DNA of 52,699 nt. It comes from Brevibacillus invocatus. GTDB lineage: Bacteria; Bacillota; Bacilli; Brevibacillales; Brevibacillaceae. The notes beneath the pieces were generated by a model. It was not told the origin of the DNA. It saw only the letters and a program-made list of their open reading frames with translations, and made no database searches. Below, piece after piece: positions 49,867 through 52,699 of this stretch. How positions within the stretch are numbered: the stretch's first letter is position 1; the number at the start of each line of letters is the position of its first letter. The translations under genes were made by a program, and so were the position numbers. The stretch lies in NCBI RefSeq assembly GCF_003710915.1, contig NZ_RHHR01000040.1, positions 1 through 52,699 of the forward strand. The letters run 5' to 3'.

Positions 49867-51066
49867 ATGAACTACGATGTCATTTTAATTCGTTATGGTG
49901 AATTGGCTTTGAAAGGACGCAACCGTGATCAGTTCGAGGAAGCACTCGCACGAAGCGTGAAAAGTGTGCTGCGTTCCTTTTTTAAAGTAAAGGTAAGACG
50001 GAATTACGGAAGAATGTATGTAGAATTGCACGGTGAAGACGCCTACGAGGTAATGGACCGACTCAAGCGCGTATTCGGGATCTCTTCGTTCAGCCCTACC
50101 ATTCAGGTAGATGCGGACATCGAATCCATCAAGGAAAGAGCACTGGAGTTGATCCGTCAGCTGGACCCGGAACCGCGGACGTTTCGCGTAGTGACACGTC
50201 GTGCAGACAAGCGCTATCCGATTCCTTCGATGGAAGTAAATCGTATCGTGGGAACGCATATTCTGCGGGCATTGCCCAAAATCAAGGTAGACGTGCATGA
50301 GCCTGAAACAATTGTCAACATCGAGATTCGCACAGAAGGAACGTACATCAGCTGCGAAACCATTGCTGGTCCAGGAGGGCTGCCTGTAGGGGTGAGCGGT
50401 AAGGTACTGCTCCTGCTTTCCGGTGGCATCGACAGTCCGGTAGCGGGCTGGATGATGCTGAAGCGCGGAGTTACGCTCGAGGCGATCCATTTTCACAGTT
50501 ATCCGTTTACAAGTGAACGCGCGTTGCAAAAAGTACGCGATCTCGCCCACAAATTAACCAAGTGGGGCGGTACGGTAAAGCTTCATGTGGTGCCTTTTAC
50601 CGAGATTCAGACTCAAATTCGGGAAAAGTGTCCAGAGGATTACTTGATTACGATCATGCGCCGCTTTATGATGCGCGTGTCTGAGCGAGTAGCTGCAAAT
50701 ACGGGAGCGAAGGCTTTGGCTTCAGGGGAAAGCTTGGGACAAGTAGCCTCGCAAACGCTGGAGAGCATGGATACGATCAATAAAGTAATCTCGATCCCGA
50801 TGCTGCGTCCGCTGGTTGCGATGGATAAAATCGAAATCACGGACATTTCAAGAAAAATTGATACCTATGAACTGTCCATCCTGCCTTACGAGGACTGCTG
50901 CACGGTGTTTACGCCTAAAAATCCGGTGACGAGACCCAAAGCCTATTTGGCAGCGCGTTTTGAGGAGGCACTGGATGTAGAAGCTCTTGTAAACGCAGCG
51001 GTGGAAGGAACGGTCATTGAAGAAATTACATCGAAAACGAATGAAGCAGTGAACGATTTATTCTAA
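49867..51066 (+). CDS. thiI: tRNA 4-thiouridine synthase ThiI
   Basis: A 399-residue protein: an N-terminal ferredoxin-like/THUMP region (to about 165, 'YGELALKGRNRDQFEEAL') and a PP-loop adenylation domain with 'LLLLSGGIDSPVAGWMMLKR' near 180 and 'ALASGESLGQVASQTLESM' near 280. There is no C-terminal rhodanese domain, so this is the short Bacillus type, which takes sulfur from its partner desulfurase. It makes s4U8 in tRNA. AGGAGAC precedes the start, directly after nifZ. Confidence 0.95.
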   Translation: MNYDVILIRYGELALKGRNRDQFEEALARSVKSVLRSFFKVKVRRNYGRMYVELHGEDAYEVMDRLKRVFGISSFSPTIQVDADIESIKERALELIRQLDPEPRTFRVVTRRADKRYPIPSMEVNRIVGTHILRALPKIKVDVHEPETIVNIEIRTEGTYISCETIAGPGGLPVGVSGKVLLLLSGGIDSPVAGWMMLKRGVTLEAIHFHSYPFTSERALQKVRDLAHKLTKWGGTVKLHVVPFTEIQTQIREKCPEDYLITIMRRFMMRVSERVAANTGAKALASGESLGQVASQTLESMDTINKVISIPMLRPLVAMDKIEITDISRKIDTYELSILPYEDCCTVFTPKNPVTRPKAYLAARFEEALDVEALVNAAVEGTVIEEITSKTNEAVNDLF

Positions 51067-51098
51067 AGATAGAAGGGGTACCGGGGGAGGATTAGGGC

Positions 51099-51875
51099 AT
51101 GATTATTCGATATGAGCGCAATGGCAAGATCAAGCATGGCTGGATGGTCGAAGAAGAGAACAAGGTTCGTGTCATCGAAGGCGATATTTACAAGATCCAT
51201 TCAGCCAAACCGATTATGACAGGTCTGGAGCTGCCGCTTGAGGAAGTGACACTGAAAGCGCCGACTGCCCCCAGTAAAGTGGTCTGTATCGGGGTCAATT
51301 ACCGGGATCACGCTGAAGAGATGGGACTTGAGCTGCCGGCCGAACCATTGATGTTCCTGAAGCCATCGACAACGGTTGTAGGACCAGGAGAGCCTATCGT
51401 CTATCCGAAGCTGACGGAAAATCTTCATTATGAAGGTGAACTGGCTGTCATCATCAAGAAGGAAGCCAAGCAGGTCAAGGCAAAGGATGCTGACGATTAC
51501 ATCCTCGGCTTCACTTGCGCGATCGATGTGACGGCTAGGGATCTGCAGATGAAGGATGGGCAATGGACACGTGGGAAAAGCTTTGATACGTTCTGCCCGC
51601 TAGGCCCTGCAATTGCTGCCAAGTTAGACTATCAAAATCTGCGGATCGTGACACGCGTAAATGGAGAGGTGCGCCAGGATTCCAACACGAATCAAATGGT
51701 CTTTACGGTCCCACAATTAGTGGAAGCTGTATCGGCTGTGATGACGCTTCTGCCTGGCGATGTGATTTTGACCGGTACTCCTCCCGGTGTCGGACCACTG
51801 CAGGTTGGAGATGAAATCTCCGTATTCATCGAAGGAATCGGTACGTTGTCTACGCGAGTTCAAACAGAAGAATAA
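51099..51875 (+). CDS. Fumarylacetoacetate-hydrolase-family protein
   Basis: A 258-residue FAH-fold enzyme: 'VVCIGVNYRDHAEEMGLELP' near residue 65, metal ligands in 'LHYEGELAVII' and 'IDVTARDLQMKDGQWTRGKS', and the C-terminal 'GDVILTGTPPGVGPLQVGDE'. The family covers hydrolases, decarboxylases and isomerases of 2-oxo acids; the substrate is not certain. GGGAGG precedes the ATG. It lies 32 bases after thiI and may share its transcript. A hairpin terminator follows. Confidence 0.88.
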   Translation: MIIRYERNGKIKHGWMVEEENKVRVIEGDIYKIHSAKPIMTGLELPLEEVTLKAPTAPSKVVCIGVNYRDHAEEMGLELPAEPLMFLKPSTTVVGPGEPIVYPKLTENLHYEGELAVIIKKEAKQVKAKDADDYILGFTCAIDVTARDLQMKDGQWTRGKSFDTFCPLGPAIAAKLDYQNLRIVTRVNGEVRQDSNTNQMVFTVPQLVEAVSAVMTLLPGDVILTGTPPGVGPLQVGDEISVFIEGIGTLSTRVQTEE

Positions 51876-51895
51876 TCTAATATGACATGTCAAAG

Positions 51896-51926
51896 TAGAA
51901 AAGCCCCTGTTACAGGGGCTTTTCTA
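51896..51926. terminator. Bidirectional terminator
   Basis: Perfect 15-base arms (51896-51910, 51912-51926) built on GCCCCTG/CAGGGGC, with an A-run on one side and a T-run on the other. Confidence 0.85.
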
Positions 51927-51935
51927 CAGTCTTTT

Positions 51936-52217
51936 CTATTCTATTTCATCTGGCTCATCATGTGTCGGATGTGCACCTGGGTACTGACGAGGCAAATCTT
52001 CGTGCATTTGTCTCGTCTCGTAAGTAAAGCGGGTGGTGGTGGAATGCTGTCCTGGTTCCCAGCCTGTTGCTTTCCCTAATTTCGCTTCGTTCGTTGCCGA
52101 GCCATAGGGTCCTTCCGGGAATTCTTCCTGGAGGATTTCATTTCTTTGTGATTCTACTGTAGAAAGTTCATTGTATTGCCCGTTTTCATATTCCTCATAG
52201 GTTGGTTTTGGAGTCAC
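51936..52217 (-). CDS. Small hydrophilic cytosolic protein
   Basis: About 93 residues, very polar, with 'QEEFPEGPYGSATNEAKLGK', 'WEPGQHSTTTRFTYETRQMH' and 'LPRQYPGAHPTHDEP'. I recall similar short Pro/His-rich proteins from Bacillaceae but no function. I prefer the GTG at 52217 with AAGGCGGTG five bases upstream over the open frame's earlier codons, which show no binding site and unlikely composition. Confidence 0.65.
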   Translation of the reverse strand: MTPKPTYEEYENGQYNELSTVESQRNEILQEEFPEGPYGSATNEAKLGKATGWEPGQHSTTTRFTYETRQMHEDLPRQYPGAHPTHDEPDEIE

Positions 52218-52390
52218 AGGTACACCGCCTTTTGCTGAGATATGGAGAAGCCGTTCTGGATAGTTTGAAGTAAAGCATGAAAAGGTATGCATATGCGTGT
52301 TGACTTCCATTAAACGTTCATGTATATTTAACTTCTGCACTTTGCAGATAGTTTCATTGAAAAAAACGAGCAAAAAAAATTAAAACAATC

Positions 52391-52494
52391 TTGACTTCTG
52401 CCTTGTCGATTTGATATATTAGTTGTTGTCGCCGCTGAGTTGTCAGGCGCGGTTAAAAAAACACTTGCAATCGACTGGTGAATGGTGTTAAGAT
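52391..52494 (+). promoter_or_regulatory. Tandem rRNA promoters
   Basis: P1: TTGACT (52391-52396), 18 bases, TATATT (52415-52420). P2: TTGCAA (52465-52470), 18 bases, TAAGAT (52489-52494). Two promoters in this order before a 16S gene are typical of Bacilli. Confidence 0.6.
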
Positions 52495-52529
52495 AAAAAG
52501 GTCGCCCACGAGCGATTGTGAATAAAAAA

Positions 52530-52542
52530 TGCTCTTTGAAAA
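52530..52542 (+). promoter_or_regulatory. boxA-like antitermination element
   Basis: TGCTCTTTGAAAA matches the boxA type found upstream of 16S in Bacilli, about 70 bases before the rRNA. Confidence 0.65.
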
Positions 52543-52608
52543 CTGAACAGCGAAAGCGTTGATGAGTCTATCATGAAATGATTTGCCAGCTTTGAACCAG
52601 ATACAAAC

Positions 52609-52699
52609 TTTATTGGAGAGTTTGATCCTGGCTCAGGACGAACGCTGGCGGCGTGCCTAATACATGCAAGTCGAGCGAGGGTCTTTAAGACCCTAGCGG
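52609..52699 (+). rRNA. 16S ribosomal RNA, 5' end (continues beyond window)
   Basis: The universal 'GAGAGTTTGATCCTGGCTCAG' region and 'CGAACGCTGGCGGCGTGCC' are seen, followed by the V1 text 'GAGCGAGGGTCTTTAAGACC', which is the form I recall from Brevibacillus. Only about 90 bases are present. Confidence 0.95.

Overview
This looks like a chromosomal window from a Gram-positive, endospore-forming member of the Paenibacillaceae, most likely Brevibacillus. The evidence is the 16S rRNA start and its variable-region text at the right edge, the sporulation genes (ytrH, ytrI, spo0M, refZ-like), CodY, an S4 of the cysteine-free type, and a gene order that recalls the acuABC / rpsD / dgcP / refZ / ezrA / nifZ / thiI neighbourhood of Bacillus subtilis. 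The genus call is inference from the sequence; no search was run.

Layout. Bases 1-830 are AT-rich and hold the end of an Imm11-like immunity gene followed by about 450 bases without a credible gene. Bases 765-5411 form a D-threonate/erythronate catabolic operon: DeoR regulator, DUF1537 acid-sugar kinase, PdxA2-type dehydrogenase and a GntP-family permease, with a repeated TTGTTCA motif at the promoter and a cre-like site before the permease. A TAXI-type TRAP transporter (receptor plus fused membrane subunit) follows. On the minus strand, 8758-14426 carries pbp1A and then acuA, acuB and acuC. A fragment of a YcdB-like domain, a YunG homologue, rpsD with a structured leader, and a large secreted YcdB/SLH protein come next.

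Bases 18919-28351 run on the plus strand: histidine phosphatase, a GAF-GGDEF diguanylate cyclase (dgcP-like), an MBL hydrolase, a lipoprotein, (one minus-strand EEP phosphatase), a RefZ-like TetR protein, and a protein joining an extracytoplasmic TPM domain to an EzrA-like cytoplasmic region. The last is the most unusual gene seen here. It sits where ezrA would be expected.

Bases 28475-37830 contain a YtfP-like flavoprotein, a GNAT, an unknown protein, an HD-GYP phosphodiesterase, an MFS pump with a 46-residue small gene behind it, small membrane proteins, ytrH-ytrI, spo0M and a stand-alone codY. Bases 38068-44862 hold a MenC/N-acylamino-acid-racemase-like enzyme and three MFS exporters of the EntS type, one with an ArsR regulator and a TGAACG repeat operator and one with a Fur-box-like promoter. 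The right end has DUF1540, HAD nucleotidase, DUF84, dapF, a 49-residue coiled-coil small protein, the cysteine desulfurase-thiI pair, an FAH-family enzyme, a small hydrophilic protein, and a ribosomal RNA promoter region leading into 16S rRNA.

Functional themes are acid-sugar catabolism, acetyl-CoA synthetase control (acu), cell envelope and division (PBP1A, EzrA-like, SLH protein), c-di-GMP turnover (one GGDEF and one HD-GYP protein), sporulation, and small-molecule export. No CRISPR array, insertion sequence or phage was seen.
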